Counted from the stretch's first letter, positions 49,701 through 61,276 are shown. The stretch is 64,000 bases of DNA from Panagrolaimus kolymaensis (GCA_028622995.1 JAJQJQ010000008.1:6882001-6946000), one strand, 5' to 3'. A program made the numbers and translations. Notes: generated by a model not told the origin, from the sequence alone.

Positions 49701-52700
49701 AAATGCAAAAATAAAATGAAGCACGGGGCTTCATAAATAAATGGCCTATAAAATTGCTGATATGAATCAACTTCTTCATTGCTGCGTCAATGACAGATTC
49801 TATTTTTGGGTCCATTTTCCTTTCATTTTTGTTTCTAAAATTAGGAGAAGAAAAAAGAAAAGAAAATTGAAAGTTGCAAGGCAAGAGCAATAAATGTTTT
49901 TTTACATGATTAACGACAAAATGGAAAAAAACAAGCTTCCGGAATGTCTGAAAAAAATAATGTTTTTAAAAATTAGTGCTCTTGATTTTTTTGTAATCAT
50001 AGTTCCTGCTTTTTGTATTTACCATAAATGAACTGTAGTTTATTAGGGTTTTAAAAATATTTATTATGAATCTATCGTAAAATTGTGTTAACTCGAGGGT
50101 CTTTAATCATAGTATTACTAGATACAATAAGTGCACCTTTTTCCCGTTAACGTTTCATATGGTAGCCTAAAGAACTTTCTAACCATTTGTTCCATTAGAA
50201 AAATCATTAAAGTTTTAAAATCATCAACCGATCCTCAAATTGCTTATGGTTCATGTATTCCCTCGTTTTTAGAAATTTCATTTTGTTTGTCATCAAAAAA
50301 ATAGTCGGGTTTTTATTGTTTTATTGTACGTAGACGTTTTTGAATTTTTGATGCTACTCCCTCATCTTTTTTTCTTACACGAGCAACTATTTAGACGTCA
50401 CTTTTATTGTTTTCTGATAAAGTAACAGAATTATTGAGAGATAGTTTGGACACCTTATAGTTCAGTAGCAATCTATTAAGACAAAGCCAAGAAAGGAATT
50501 TGTTCTTTGATATAAAAAATAATAAAAGCTCACCTTTGACCATCCATTTCAAACAAGAATCTTAGCTCCTCCTCCCTTTCCCTGCATAATATTTTTTAAA
50601 AGGAGGATTGACTTTTCTTTGCTTTGCCATTTCTATTTCTCTTAACCTTTTTTCTCTCAATTTTATTTCTTTAAACAAAAGCACAAAGCAAAAAAACCGC
50701 CTAATCATTTTTGTTTTTGGTTTTGTTTGATTGGATTGCTTGCTCTCTGCTTTTATTATTCATTAGCTAAAAAATCAAAGTACTTTATTATTCTTTTTGA
50801 TTTTATTTTTTGTTATTAAAATATTAAAAAGTGCAATCCTGGCTGTTAATATTTCGCACCACGTTCCTTTAATTCGATCAGTAATGGCTTCGAAAAGACA
50901 TAGAATTTCTGGATCTCCACCCTCATCTCATACATTAAAATCTCCATCATCACATGAAGAAGCTTGCTTTTCTGCTTTAATTTTACAAGCAGCCGCTATT
51001 CAAACTTTAAAAGAGGTCCGTAAACTTTCATCCTTTGTTGAAATCCTTAAAATTTATTTGTAAAATAGCATTATTGAGTTTAAACCAATAGGGAAGAAAC
51101 TTTTTTATAAACGGTTATAAATTAGTTTTCGGCATTTAGTGAAAAGGGAAATAAGCTGTGCTCTGATGATCATTTTTCTTTGATTTTTTTTCCGCTACAC
51201 ATCTTAAGATTTTTGATAAGGTGCTTGCTTTACTAGGCTTATCATTAGGAAAATTCTTGTCGTGATAGTCTTTTTGGAGGAGAAGGAGGGTAAAAACCCC
51301 AGACAACTTAATTGATTTTAAATGCTTCTTGATTTTTTTAAAAACATTTTTTTACTTTAGATTTTACTCCGCAAAAGGCATCTTAGTCTAACTCACTTCT
51401 TTGTTTACATTTATTAATATTCGATATTTTTTAGATGATGGGTGAAACCGATTGGGGAATGACGACACCATCAACAGCAAACTCACGTGGACAAATTTTA
51501 ACTAGATTTGGTGGATCAAAAGATATTAAATTTGCTAAATCTTTAGCGAGCTCAAATTGTTATCAAACTTCAAACGATAGTGGATCAAGTGGAATTCCTA
51601 AGAAGCGTTCATCTCTCACTGGTGCTATGGTTAATGGGAATGATCTCAGCCTTTCATCTCCATCAACGTCTTCATCAAATTCATCAGGTCAAAATGGTGG
51701 TAATGGAATTCGTGATCGTTATGATTTTTCAACTTCACATTCATCATCATCAACATCTGGTATCAATGCATATAAACGTGGTGCTTATAAACGTTTCACT
51801 CTTCCATCGATTATGACTACAAGTGAGTATTATGTTTTTCTTTTTTTTTCCATATTTTTGCTTACGTTTTTTCATTCTCTTTTTTCTCACCATTTCCTCT
51901 CTTATTACAGAGCTTATCGCTCACTTTCTATTTCTCTTTCATCGATCACAAGATTATTTGTTAACAAAACATTAATTTTTTTCTTCATTTTGTAGGTGAT
52001 TCAAACTCAGAAATTAGTGAACCAATTTCACTTGATCCTGTTGATCATCATTATCTTTATGCTGATGATCCACCATTAAATATGGCTCAACTACCGCCTC
52101 CGATGGGACGCCGCCAACGTCGACAAATCGGTTCACTCGATTCTGGTATTCCATTTACTCATGAAGAAGAAGAATATGGAGAGGATGAAGAAGAACTAAA
52201 TGATAATGAAAATGATGGCATAAGATTTAAGAAAATTGCTCATCGTGAAGTTCAACAGGATGTTAAAAAAATGGGCCTAAAAATGGGTATTCATCCGGCT
52301 GTTAGGAGGGTTGCTTCATTCTCATCACCACCAACTAAAGCTGAAGCTGCTAAAGCTGCTGATCGGCAGCGTGAACAAAGAAGAGGATTTTTGTAAGTTT
52401 AACTTTATTTTTATGTTGATAAGTTTCTTAATTATTCTTCACTTTTTTAGAGGCAAAACATTACATTATCTTCGAACCAAAGTTGATGGAACATCATCTC
52501 AATCTTCGCTTATTCCAACTAAAGAGGAAGTTATTAGCTGGCAAGATAAAATGGAAAATTTACTTGAAAATAAATGTAAGGTTTCATTTTTATGGTTTCA
52601 TAATGTTTTTATGGCTTCTTTTGCTTTTAGTTGGTGCTGTACTTTTTGGTGAATTCCTCGCAAAAGAATACAGCAAAGAAAATCTTGATTTCTGTCTCAA

Positions 52701-53163
52701 ATGTCGCGAATACAAGAAACTCTTCCAAAATGAAAAGAAAAATGCCAAAAAGATTGCTCGATTAGCAAAAGAAATCGATGATGAATTTCTTTGTGATCAT
52801 GCACCAAATGAAGTCAATCTCGAAGCCTCTGTAAAAGCAGCAACACGTGCCGCAAAGAACGATGTTCTCAAATCTGATACTTTCTCGCTTGCTCAAAATA
52901 AAATTGAACAACTTATTGCCAATGATAAATACCAAAGATTTCTCAAATCTCCATGTTACCAAGAACTTCTTCAATCTGTTACTCTTGGTTCTCAATCATC
53001 CGTTCATTCAGCTGTTCCAGAAGTACCTTTTACTGATAGTGATGGTTCCACAACTCCATGTCAAACTGCTAATGAAGATACTCCTTTGGCTTCTCAATAC
53101 AAAACTCTTCGATCTGCGAGTGCTTTAGAAACGCTGGGAAATATACCTACAATTAATGAATAG
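46751..53163 (+). CDS. rgs-7: C2-domain RGS protein (RGS-7 type)
   Basis: GTPase-activating protein for heterotrimeric G-alpha subunits; in C. elegans RGS-7 has C2 and RGS domains and works with G proteins in spindle force control (established). Long form exons: 46751-47694, 47775-47925, 48242-48301, 48360-48428, 48488-48571, 51435-51822, 51996-52392, 52451-52575, 52631-53163, 916 aa in frame. The C2 domain lies near residues 228-400 (GILYLEMSILRNTLSVKI, NSYVKV where DPYVKV is usual, and CIGCMAFPLRRLF). Ca-binding Asp residues look poor, so it may not bind calcium. Ser/Asp-rich linkers surround it. The RGS domain near 725-855 shows WQDKMENLLENKFGAVLF, FLAKEYSKENLDFCLKCREY and DKYQRFLKSPCYQELL. 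An optional exon at 50884-51015 with its own ATG splices in frame to 51435, giving a probable short form of 524 aa lacking C2. Confidence 0.9.
48572..50883 (+). other. long T-rich intron with probable internal promoter
   Basis: A 2.3-kb stretch between C2-coding exon 5 and the alternative first exon of the C2-RGS gene. No exon is supported inside it. A candidate internal start region leads to ATG 50884, preceded by CGATCAG, a possible trans-splice acceptor. The minus-strand ORF at 49591-49890 is Phe/Lys-rich and not believed. Confidence 0.45.
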
Positions 53164-53672
53164 TTTTCTTTTTTCTTTATCTGTTATTATTAATATTAGT
53201 TTCATTGTCTCTTTTTAATTTTTGTCAAAAATGAATTGTTCTCTTTCTTTTTCTTTAATTTTTGTATGTTTGTTTGTAAAAATTTGCTGCCTTTTTTTGT
53301 TTTTTTGTTGTCTAAGTTTAAAAAATTGATATACATAAACTTTATTATTAAAAAATTGCTTTTACTTTATTAGATCAGTTAAAATCCATTTTTAAAGATT
53401 TGAATCAAAAATTTGATGACCTCGGTGATCCAAACACGATTACATACAGTAGTAGCTTTCTGAGTTAATGTGAAAACTAAATCAGCAGCGCCATCCATGT
53501 GAACTTTAACTCAAACATTTTTTGCAATAAAGTTTTTAGTCTTTGCTAATTTTGGAAAATGCAAATTTTTAAAAATTTATGACAAAACCAGCTAAAATGA
53601 AAAAACATTTTCATTATTGAAGACATTTTGATTTGAAAAGATTTCGATCACTCTCGTGTATTCTGGACGACG
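53164..53672. other. RGS to PTP intergenic region
   Basis: About 500 bp, T-rich at first (3' UTR of the RGS gene), then more mixed. No gene. The spacing is somewhat long for a nematode operon but not excluded. Confidence 0.5.
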
Positions 53673-54967
53673 ATGTCAAAACAAATCAGCAAAAGAAAAG
53701 GTTCCAAATCGGGTATGTTAAACAACAATTTACTTGTTTTTTTTTTTTACTCTATGTATTTTTTTAGTTTTACAACAACAAGAATCAGACAAAACATCAC
53801 CTGCTGGACTCGCTGGCGAACAACAAACATCACGTCAACGTGGAATCGATGCTGAACATGTTAATGATTTTATCAATGCTATGACTTCAGGTGGTAGAGC
53901 TCAAATGTTAGCTGATCATGATGCAATGAGAAAGAAAGAACGACATGTTTTTTATTTTATGAGAAATCCAACTAAGAATCGATATTCCAATGTTGTTCTC
54001 TTCAATGAAGGTGCTGTAGTTTTAGAACGTCAATCAAAGGATGAAGGAACGTACATTCATGCAACAAAGCTTCGCTCAAAATTTGGTCAATTTATTATGG
54101 CTCAAGCGCCTAAATCTGATACATTGTTTGAATGGTATCGAATGATATGGCAATATAATATTCGTGTGATCGTTTGTCTCGTCTCTTTGGAAAATAAAGA
54201 TGATTGCACAAAATATTTTAATCTCAAAGCTGGAAAGAAAGTCAAATGCAAACGTTTTACTGTTAAAACTTTTGCTGTTCGACCTGAGAATTCTGTTACC
54301 ACTTATGAATTAAGACTACAAAATTCTTCGGCTAAAGGTGATGAAAAAGAAAGAGTTATTCATGTTGTTCATTATCCTAATTGGAATGTAAGTTTATCTT
54401 TTTGTTATTTTCAAGATTATTTCTAATGCTATTAGCCAAAAATCATGTTTGCTTCATTTTAAGACTATCATATTTTCTTAATTCGTTTAACATTTTTTTA
54501 GATCAATCGATCACCTGAACCTCGACATCTTCTTCAACTTGTTCGTGCAACATGGGCTCTTGAACAATCAGTGGCTTCTCTTTCCGATGCTCGTGAAACT
54601 CCAACTCTCGTTCATGGTTCTTCTGGTGTTCGTCGAACTGGAGCTTATGTCATTATTTCCATGTTATGCCGTCAAGTAAGCTTTCTTTTTTTTATACCGT
54701 AACTTTTAACATGGTCATTTTTAGTTACGCGAAAAAGGAACCGTTTCAATCATTGCTGCATGTTCCACTGTTCGAAAATATCGTTATGGAGTAATGAGAA
54801 ATAAAATAATGTTTGCAACTATGCTTGAAATTATTCTTAATTTCGCTGCTGATCAAGGCATGGTTGATCGTGGATCCCGAGCTTATACAAGTGCAATCAA
54901 GAAAGCTCGCATTGCTCTCATGGAACGAAACAATAATGATGAAGAAGAAGCTGGTGGAGAAGAATAA
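53673..54967 (+). CDS. catalytically dead protein tyrosine phosphatase
   Basis: Classical PTP-fold protein. Exons 53673-53712, 53768-54387, 54502-54675, 54725-54967 give 358 aa in frame, almost entirely one PTP domain. Conserved landmarks are KNRYSNV (KNRYxD loop), YIHATKL, GQFIMAQAPKSDT, MIWQYNIRVIVCL and TGAYVIISMLCRQL. Two catalytic elements are lost. The P-loop HCxxGxxR reads HGSSGVRR, with Gly in place of the nucleophilic Cys. The WPD loop reads YPNWNINRSPEP and has no general-acid Asp. It should therefore bind phosphotyrosine at best. Nematodes have large expansions of small PTPs, many germline-expressed (established); such a role here is inference. There is no membrane segment or signal peptide. 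The C-terminus is acidic. AATAAA is at 55034. It lies between the RGS and DLIC genes on the same strand. Confidence 0.93.
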
Positions 54968-55355
54968 ACTTTGTTCTGGAAAATAATGAAATAATTATCA
55001 TATAATTTAAAAATGTTTTTCTATGTGTTTTTAAATAAATAAATGATTATCAACATCTTTGATGGATTAAGTGATTGAGATTAGACATGCCGCTTAATTG
55101 GCTTTATATGGTTGAGTTCATCCAAGTAATAAATTGAACTTGCGCTCGTTTTTTATGCAATTTTTTCGTAAGCCATAGTTTTTGTTGCTTTAAAATTTCA
55201 TCGATTTTTTTTAGAGTTTGTCGATTATCAAATAAGCAACTATTGATTGAGATAATTATAACTTCTTTTTTTACAATTGCTTACTAATTCCGTGAAAACG
55301 AAGGCTTTGTCTTATTGATTCATTACACTAGCTTTAAAATATTTAGCTTACGAAT
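54968..55355. other. PTP to DLIC intergenic region
   Basis: 388 bp with AATAAA at 55034-55039 for the PTP transcript. It ends in an ATTTAG acceptor nine bases before the DLIC ATG, consistent with trans-splicing. Confidence 0.55.
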
Positions 55356-56990
55356 ATGACAACAGCTGTACATCATCCCAATGTCGGCCCTATGATGCAG
55401 CCAAAAGAGGAAGAAGAGAATTATTGGTTTGTTTTACCATTTTATTACCATAAACTTATAATGTTGGTTTTACAGGACTCAAATGCTTGCAGAAATTGGA
55501 GCAAAACCAGGAGCAAATGTTCAAGGAAGTGTTATCATTCTTGGTGATGAAAATTGTGGAAAAACTTCATTGCTTGAACGCATGACTAAGAAAGAGCATA
55601 AGCTTTCATCAGCTTTAGAATATAGCTTTTTAAACATTCAATCAGATTATAAAGATGATAGCTATGCATATCAACTTGGAAGTAGCGGAGCTGCAGCTTT
55701 TGGCCCTTCTGATTATATTAATCTTCCCGTTTATCTTTTAAATGGTCGAACCGATTTTGCACCTTTATTAAAATTTGCTTTTCCCCAGCATTTAAACAAA
55801 TGTTGTTTCGTTTTGATGGCTTCCCTTATTCCAGCAGAGAATATTCTTCCATCGCTTGAAAAATGGTTTAAAGTTGTTGAAGAAAGCGTCAAGAAAACTT
55901 ATGATGAAAAGGAAATTGAAGCCGGAAAACAACAACGTAAAAGCTTTTGATTTTTCAATAATTGGTTTAAAGAAACATTTGTTTTTAGAAGTTCGTTTTT
56001 GGCAAGAATATGTTGAACCTTTGGATACTTCAATGCAAATTGAACATTCTTCCGCTGAATTAGACCCAACTCTTTTACCACCTGAACCCCTGGTTTTAAC
56101 TAATAATATTGGAGCACCCATTGTTGTTGTGCTTTCTAAATGTGATCAATACAATGAATTAAACGATGATGATTTATTTCGAATTCAGTTTCATGTTCGA
56201 AATTTTTGCATTAATCGTGGCGCTGCACTATTTTATACTTCTGCTAGAGATGATCGAAACACTCAACTTTTGTATAAATATCTTGCTCATCGAGTTTATA
56301 ATCTTTCTTTTGCCACTCCTGCTTACATCGTTGAAAGAGATTCACTTTTCATTCCAAGTGGATGGGATTCAAGTCAAAAAATTGATATAGTTAAAGAAAA
56401 TTTAACTGATTTATCCTTTCCCAAACCTCAAATGGATGATCTTCGAGCTCAACAACCCAAAGAAACTGTAAACAATGAGGAAGACGAGCAAGTCTTTTTA
56501 GCCAGATTGCAAGCATCCTTGAATGAACCCGTCAACGCTGCTTCACCCAAACGTGAACCACCCATCGTAGTCAAACATGCTTTAACTCCACAAGCTGCTT
56601 CCACTGCTCTTCCACCTGAAGGTAGCAGTCCAATTATGTCATTCTTTGGAAATTTAATGAAAAATCCAAGTATGTCTTTTTTAATATTTAGTTAACATTC
56701 ACAAATCCACTTTAGGCAAACCCTCTTCATCTTCAAGTTCAGCGGCAACAGTTGATCCATCAGCTCATTTCCAAAAAATTTTAAACAGTTCTAAACCCAA
56801 AAAAGCTTCAAATGCTGGATTAGCAAGTGAAGATATGTCTCCTCGAAATGCTTTAACCGCTAATTCTTCTGCTAGTGCTTTATCTGATCAAGATATGGAT
56901 GATGGTGAATCAGTTAAATCCGGCGCTGGTAGTTCCACCACCAACACAGATCAAGGAGGTGAATCTCAACCAAATTCTGCTCGTGAATAA
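55356..56990 (+). CDS. dli-1: cytoplasmic dynein light intermediate chain
   Basis: Subunit of cytoplasmic dynein-1 that binds the heavy chain through a Ras-like G domain and cargo adaptors through its C-terminus. Exons 55356-55426, 55476-55936, 55989-56669, 56716-56990 give 495 aa in frame. The N-terminal half is the LIC G domain: P-loop GDENCGKTS near residue 50, LEYSFLNIQSD, LPVYLLNGR, and GAPIVVVLSKCDQ as the NKxD-like segment. VERDSLFIPSGWDSSQKI is a diagnostic LIC signature. The C-terminal 150 residues are disordered and Ser-rich. FLARLQASL is the sort of short amphipathic segment that contacts adaptors in vertebrate LIC1; that match is inference. The first exon is short and acidic. Confidence 0.96.
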
Positions 56991-57121
56991 ATTAATTATT
57001 TCATATTTTCATTTTTAAATTTTTTTTATTGCTTTGTTATTTTTTGAAACAATTATTCTTATTAACAAAAAATGATACTTTTTATTTATTTATTTTTGAT
57101 GCTAAAACTTGTGCTAAAAAC

Positions 57122-58518
57122 TTAAAACTCATTTTTTTTCAACTTCAAGCAAAAATGGAAGGTTGAGTCCAACGCCAAAAATCGAAATCCGCTGTTGTGG
57201 GATTGATTTTTTGCATACCGGAGTAATTTTAGTTGGAGAATTTAGCCTTTCCATTAGTTTTTACATATCATACCCTCAAAGTGGCTGTGGAAATTTGCAT
57301 ATGGCTATAATAGATTTTTTTCATGTTATGTATTTTTATAGAGGGGAAATCATTTTTCAGCTTCCTATGAAGACCCTGAGTAAATTTCATAGTTCAACAA
57401 CCTCATATTCGCTGAGTTACATAGCCCGGAAATTTGAATAAATCATATGTCCTCTATTATCTCAAAATACTCGGACCCAAGTCAAGCCATGCTATACATC
57501 ATATGAAAGCCCGTTAAAAACTGTCCCTAATCTCCTCTATTAAGCTTACTCAAAGTCGGGGGAAGGGGTTCAAATAAATTAAAGAAAATTTGCATATTAC
57601 TTCTATAGCGGCATAATGCTATTTTCATAAGGAAAAGTGTAAAAGTCGTAATTCAAAAGTTTCTTAAAATAATTTTTTACATATTATGGTCTTTTTACAT
57701 TATTCACAAAACATAATAAAAATAAATTTGGTATTACTGTAGGATTACTGTATACCGTAACCCATAATTAAGAAGTACTATTTTAAGTAAACATTCAATT
57801 AAAGTTGTAATTCAAAAATTTCTTAGAATAATTTTTAAAGTATTTTGACCTCTATAAAATATACATAAATGAGATTCCTAAAATTTCTACAGTAACCTAC
57901 AGTAATCCTTCGGTAATACCAAAAATTTTTTTATTATGTTTTGTGAATAATGTAAAAAGACCATAATATGTAAAAAATTATTTTAAGAAACTTTTGAATT
58001 ACGACTTTTACACTTTTCCTTATGAAAATAGCATTATGCCGCTATAGAAGTAATATGCAAATTTTCTTTAATTTATTTGAACCCCTTCCCCCGACTTTGA
58101 GTAAGCTTAATAGAGGAGATTAGGGACAGTTTTTAACGGGCTTTCATATGATGTATAGCATGGCTTGACTTGGGTCCGAGTATTTTGAGATAATAGAGGA
58201 CATATGATTTATTCAAATTTCCGGGCTATGTAACTCAGCGAATATGAGGTTGTTGAACTATGAAATTTACTCAGGGTCTTCATAGGAAGCTGAAAAATGA
58301 TTTCCCCTCTATAAAAATACATAACATGAAAAAAATCTATTATAGCCATATGCAAATTTCCACAGCCACTTTGAGGGTATGATTTGTAAAAACTAATGGA
58401 AAGGCTAAATTCTCCAACTAAAATTACCCCGGTATGCAAAAAATTAATCCCACAACAGCGGATTTCGATTTTTGGCTTTGGACTCGAGTTCTCGGAGTTG
58501 AAAAAAAATGAGTTTTAA
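57122..58518. repeat. 1.4-kb near-perfect palindrome (foldback element)
   Basis: The left arm (57122 to about 57753) and right arm (about 57886 to 58518) are reverse complements with only scattered differences by eye, around a loop of about 130 bp. The outermost paired text is AAAACTCATTTTTTTTCAAC. The apparent ORFs at 57163-57441 (+) and 58209-58439 (-) are mirror images produced by the symmetry, not genes. A transcript through it would form a hairpin of over 600 bp. I cannot find a convincing target duplication; the arms could be a foldback transposon or a head-to-head pair of element copies. It begins 132 bp after the DLIC stop and ends 28 bp before the next transposon. Confidence 0.9.
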
Positions 58519-58546
58519 AGGGAGTGTCCCAAACGATGAGAAAACC

Positions 58547-58727
58547 GGCTTTTGTGAAAGTTCGCGACGTCGCGAAGTCGCGATGTTTATTTTCGCTTCG
58601 AGACCATAAAAAAATTGTGCAAGTTCGCGATATTTTCTTTTTTTAGCTTTTCAACTAATTTTTATTCAAATTTTATTTATATTTTTATTACAAATGTCAC
58701 ATATTTAAAGTAACAAATACTAAAAAA
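58547..58727 (+). repeat. left 181-bp terminal inverted repeat
   Basis: Starts GGCTTTTGTGAAAG and contains the perfect 16-bp palindrome TTCGCGACGTCGCGAA at 58561-58576, then GTCGCGATG, and TTCGCGATA about 60 bp later. These CpG-rich repeated words are plausible transposase-binding sites. They are followed by an AT-rich part that ends where identity with the right TIR stops. Confidence 0.92.
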
Positions 58728-58747
58728 AGTTAAAAGACATGATTATA

Positions 58748-59263
58748 ATTAAATGACAATGAAAATACAAAACATTGAATATGCCTTTGGTGTAAGAGCT
58801 TCTGCGAGTTCATCAAGAAAAATTTCATCTTTAGGAGGAGTATAATGAGCTTCTTGTACTGATAAATATGCAAGTACTTCAGCAAATCTATTTATAACAT
58901 CCAATTGGGGAACTTAAATTTCAATAATTTAAGTTGCTTATGGTTTATCTTCACGAGCTGCTTCAAGAAAAATTTGAACTTGCTCAGGTAAAAGACGCAT
59001 TTGACTTATTTGTTAGGAAATTTTTGATTATCGTTTGTTCTACCCTTTATTGATATAACAATTTTTAAAAAGAAGTAGATAAAAAAGCTCAAGTTGTCAA
59101 CATTAGTTTACGCTTAAAATCAGTGATAATAACCTTGGTTTTGGTTTGCATAATCTTCACTTGCACCATCTAATTGTGAACCATGATTTTGATCACCCGG
59201 GATTTCGTAGTGATTCTAAAATAAAATTTATAACTTGGTTTTTAGAAAATTAATGACTTACTG
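58748..59263 (-). pseudogene. minus-strand coding-like fragments in the TIR element
   Basis: Stretches on minus with coding-like composition are interrupted by stops and an AT-rich gap: one at about 59122-59220 (NHYEIPGDQNHGSQLDG onward), one near 58965-59005 (PEQVQIFLEAARED) and one at about 58750-58915 (VINRFAEVLAYLSVQEAHY onward). I do not recognise a family. They may be exons or relics of an element-encoded protein. Confidence 0.35.
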
Positions 59264-59828
59264 AAATCGAAAAACTTTCTTTTTCGACAATGGTTTCAAA
59301 GCTCAATTCTGGTTTACTTATTAATGATTGCTTCCCAAGGAAGAGAAAGGGACAATTTATTGAAATCACATGGCGCCTTTTCTTTTTCCTTTTCGCCGAC
59401 TTACACTGTCTCTTGAACTTTAATTTTTTTTTACAAGACAAATTTGTCTTTGAATGAGCTTTTTTGAACTGAGACGTCAAAAAAAAAATATTGCGCTTTT
59501 TTACTCTTTTCGTCAGATCCTTTTTTCCAAACCAAAAAAAATAATGATTTTAAACCAATTTTTTCTCTTGAAAAATTTAAGTGTGGCTAATAATATTATT
59601 TTGTTGGTGCAAACAATACGACCAATGTGGAATAGTTTTTACTTACTTTCCATTCACTCATTATTTTTTTCTTTTTACCAATTAAAGGTAGCTCTTTTCA
59701 AGGAGAATGAAAGGAATAAAAAAAATGCTTATGCAGAACATGTATCAATGAAAGGCATCAGAAAAGCCAATGTTTTGCCACAATTTTATTGTGCTTTCTT
59801 ATTAACTTAGCCTTAATTTAATCCATTT

Positions 59829-60146
59829 TTGTCTTTAAGAGTTTTCAAGCTCGACTTTCAAATAGTTATGGTTCCAGTATGCGAAAAGAGATATTGGTAT
59901 TTAATACTTTTAAAACTTGTTACTATAAAAGTTTATGATAGCTTGCATTGGAATTTTGCGCCAGTTTATGAACACTTAAAAATGATTGTTGAAGCTTATG
60001 TGAATATGCGTTTCGAATATGAACACAAATATGATACTGTAAATTTACAGCTTAATGGATATGAAGTTCACATTTGTCGCATGGCAGAAGAAATATGTTT
60101 TAACGGTGAAAATAGGTTTTTTGTGGCATTCCATGCACTTAAATAA
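59829..60146 (+). pseudogene. Ulp1-like cysteine protease fragment
   Basis: A 105-codon frame. VPVCEKRYWYLILL followed by VYDSL resembles the core of transposon-borne Ulp1/C48 peptidases, where a His-Trp pair is followed about 15-20 residues later by an Asp in YDS. Here the His is replaced by Tyr. The expected Q..(5)..DCG catalytic Cys segment is not found downstream. It should be inactive. Ulp1 domains are common passengers of MULEs and some Helitrons (established). Confidence 0.5.
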
Positions 60147-60302
60147 AGAGCTTGAGTTCAAGTAATTCTCCTCGCTTTTGATGGAATCTTAAATGATTGG
60201 CCATAAATCGATCAACACTCAAGTGATTTTGTAGATTCAATAGAGTATTTAGATATATTTAATACAAATTAAAAAAATAAAAACTGCGATGATAATGTGA
60301 TT

Positions 60303-60490
60303 GCTGAAATTAGAGTTGAGCAAGATAAAGTACCAATGACATTATATGCAATTAGCAAAGTAAAAAATAATCAATAGATTAATGATGAAACAATTGATAT
60401 TATTATGAACAGAGATGTTATCGATGGCCATGATGATAGACTCTTAGTAAGCGGAATTTGTTTGGGATTTCATTTCACAGAATTGAGATC
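60303..60490 (+). pseudogene. possible second Ulp1-like fragment with nonsense codon
   Basis: The frame reads VEQDKVPMTLYAISKVKNN, Q, stop (TAG), then INDETIDIIM. In Ulp1-like proteases a Trp-(Leu/Ile)-(Asn/Asp)-Asp-x-x-Ile motif occurs at this kind of position, so the TAG could be a mutated Trp codon. It lies downstream of the Asp-containing core fragment, the reverse of the normal order, suggesting rearrangement or two copies. The assignment is tentative. Confidence 0.3.
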
Positions 60491-60765
60491 CTTCGAATGG
60501 TGGAGCTAAAGATTTAGAATAAGGTCCAGTGAGAAATGAAGCTCCATGATTACTAATTAATACAGTGAAACTTAAGAAAAATCTATTATTCCCGTAAACA
60601 TAAGTCAGCAACACTTGGTTTTAGCCATTTTAACAAAAAGTGCAAAAATATGTAAGTACTATTGTACATACTCTCAAATCTTCTTAATCCTTAATCTGAA
60701 AAGTTATTATTTCTTTGTCGTTTATTAACAGGTGAAGGCACCATATAGCTCATTTAAAAAACAAA

Positions 60766-61203
60766 ATGATTGGTAATTGTCGACAATTAATTTGTATCAT
60801 CACAGAAAAAATTTTTAATGAAAAAAGTTTCAATATCGAAGATTTAGAAATTGTTACATGGGAAGGAAATATTTATAATTATTATATTTCTACGATTATA
60901 ATTCGTCCTGACGATATCAAAGAAAGTTTCGTTATTGAAGATTTTAATATAAACCTCAATACTGCCAATGCAACGTCAGTTAGAAAAACTAATAAAAGAA
61001 AGCGCCATGAACATAACATAATTGTAACATCAGAAATGATTAAAACTGAACAAGACTTAAATTAGCAAAATACTCAAACCATTGCAACTGATGCTGAAAA
61101 TAAACCAATGGATATTGATAATAAAGATTTTGAAAAAGAGGGTCGATATAAAAAAGACTCTGTAGAAACTTGGAAGTCTTATGCTTATAAAAAAAATCAG
61201 TAG
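60766..61203 (+). pseudogene. unrecognised ORF fragment inside the TIR element
   Basis: A 99-codon frame (60766-61065) with a basic cluster KTNKRKRHEHN, then a TAG, then 45 more coding-like codons in the same frame to 61203. Composition is coding-like but I recognise no family. It could be part of the Helitron protein's N-terminal extension or an independent gene remnant. Confidence 0.35.
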
Positions 61204-61276
61204 TATGACAGATAATTTGAAATAAAAAAATGATTGCAACTAATCAAAAATGAATGCAGCGGTAAAATTGAATGAA

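Noticed and set aside
55856..56695. 279-codon ORF as one DLIC exon
   Set aside because: It crosses the 52-bp intron 55937-55988. The LIC protein continues in frame only with that intron removed.
57163..58439. Two matching ORFs on opposite strands (92 and 76 codons)
   Set aside because: They are mirror images created by the palindrome; identical text on both strands with no start context or splice structure is not evidence for genes.
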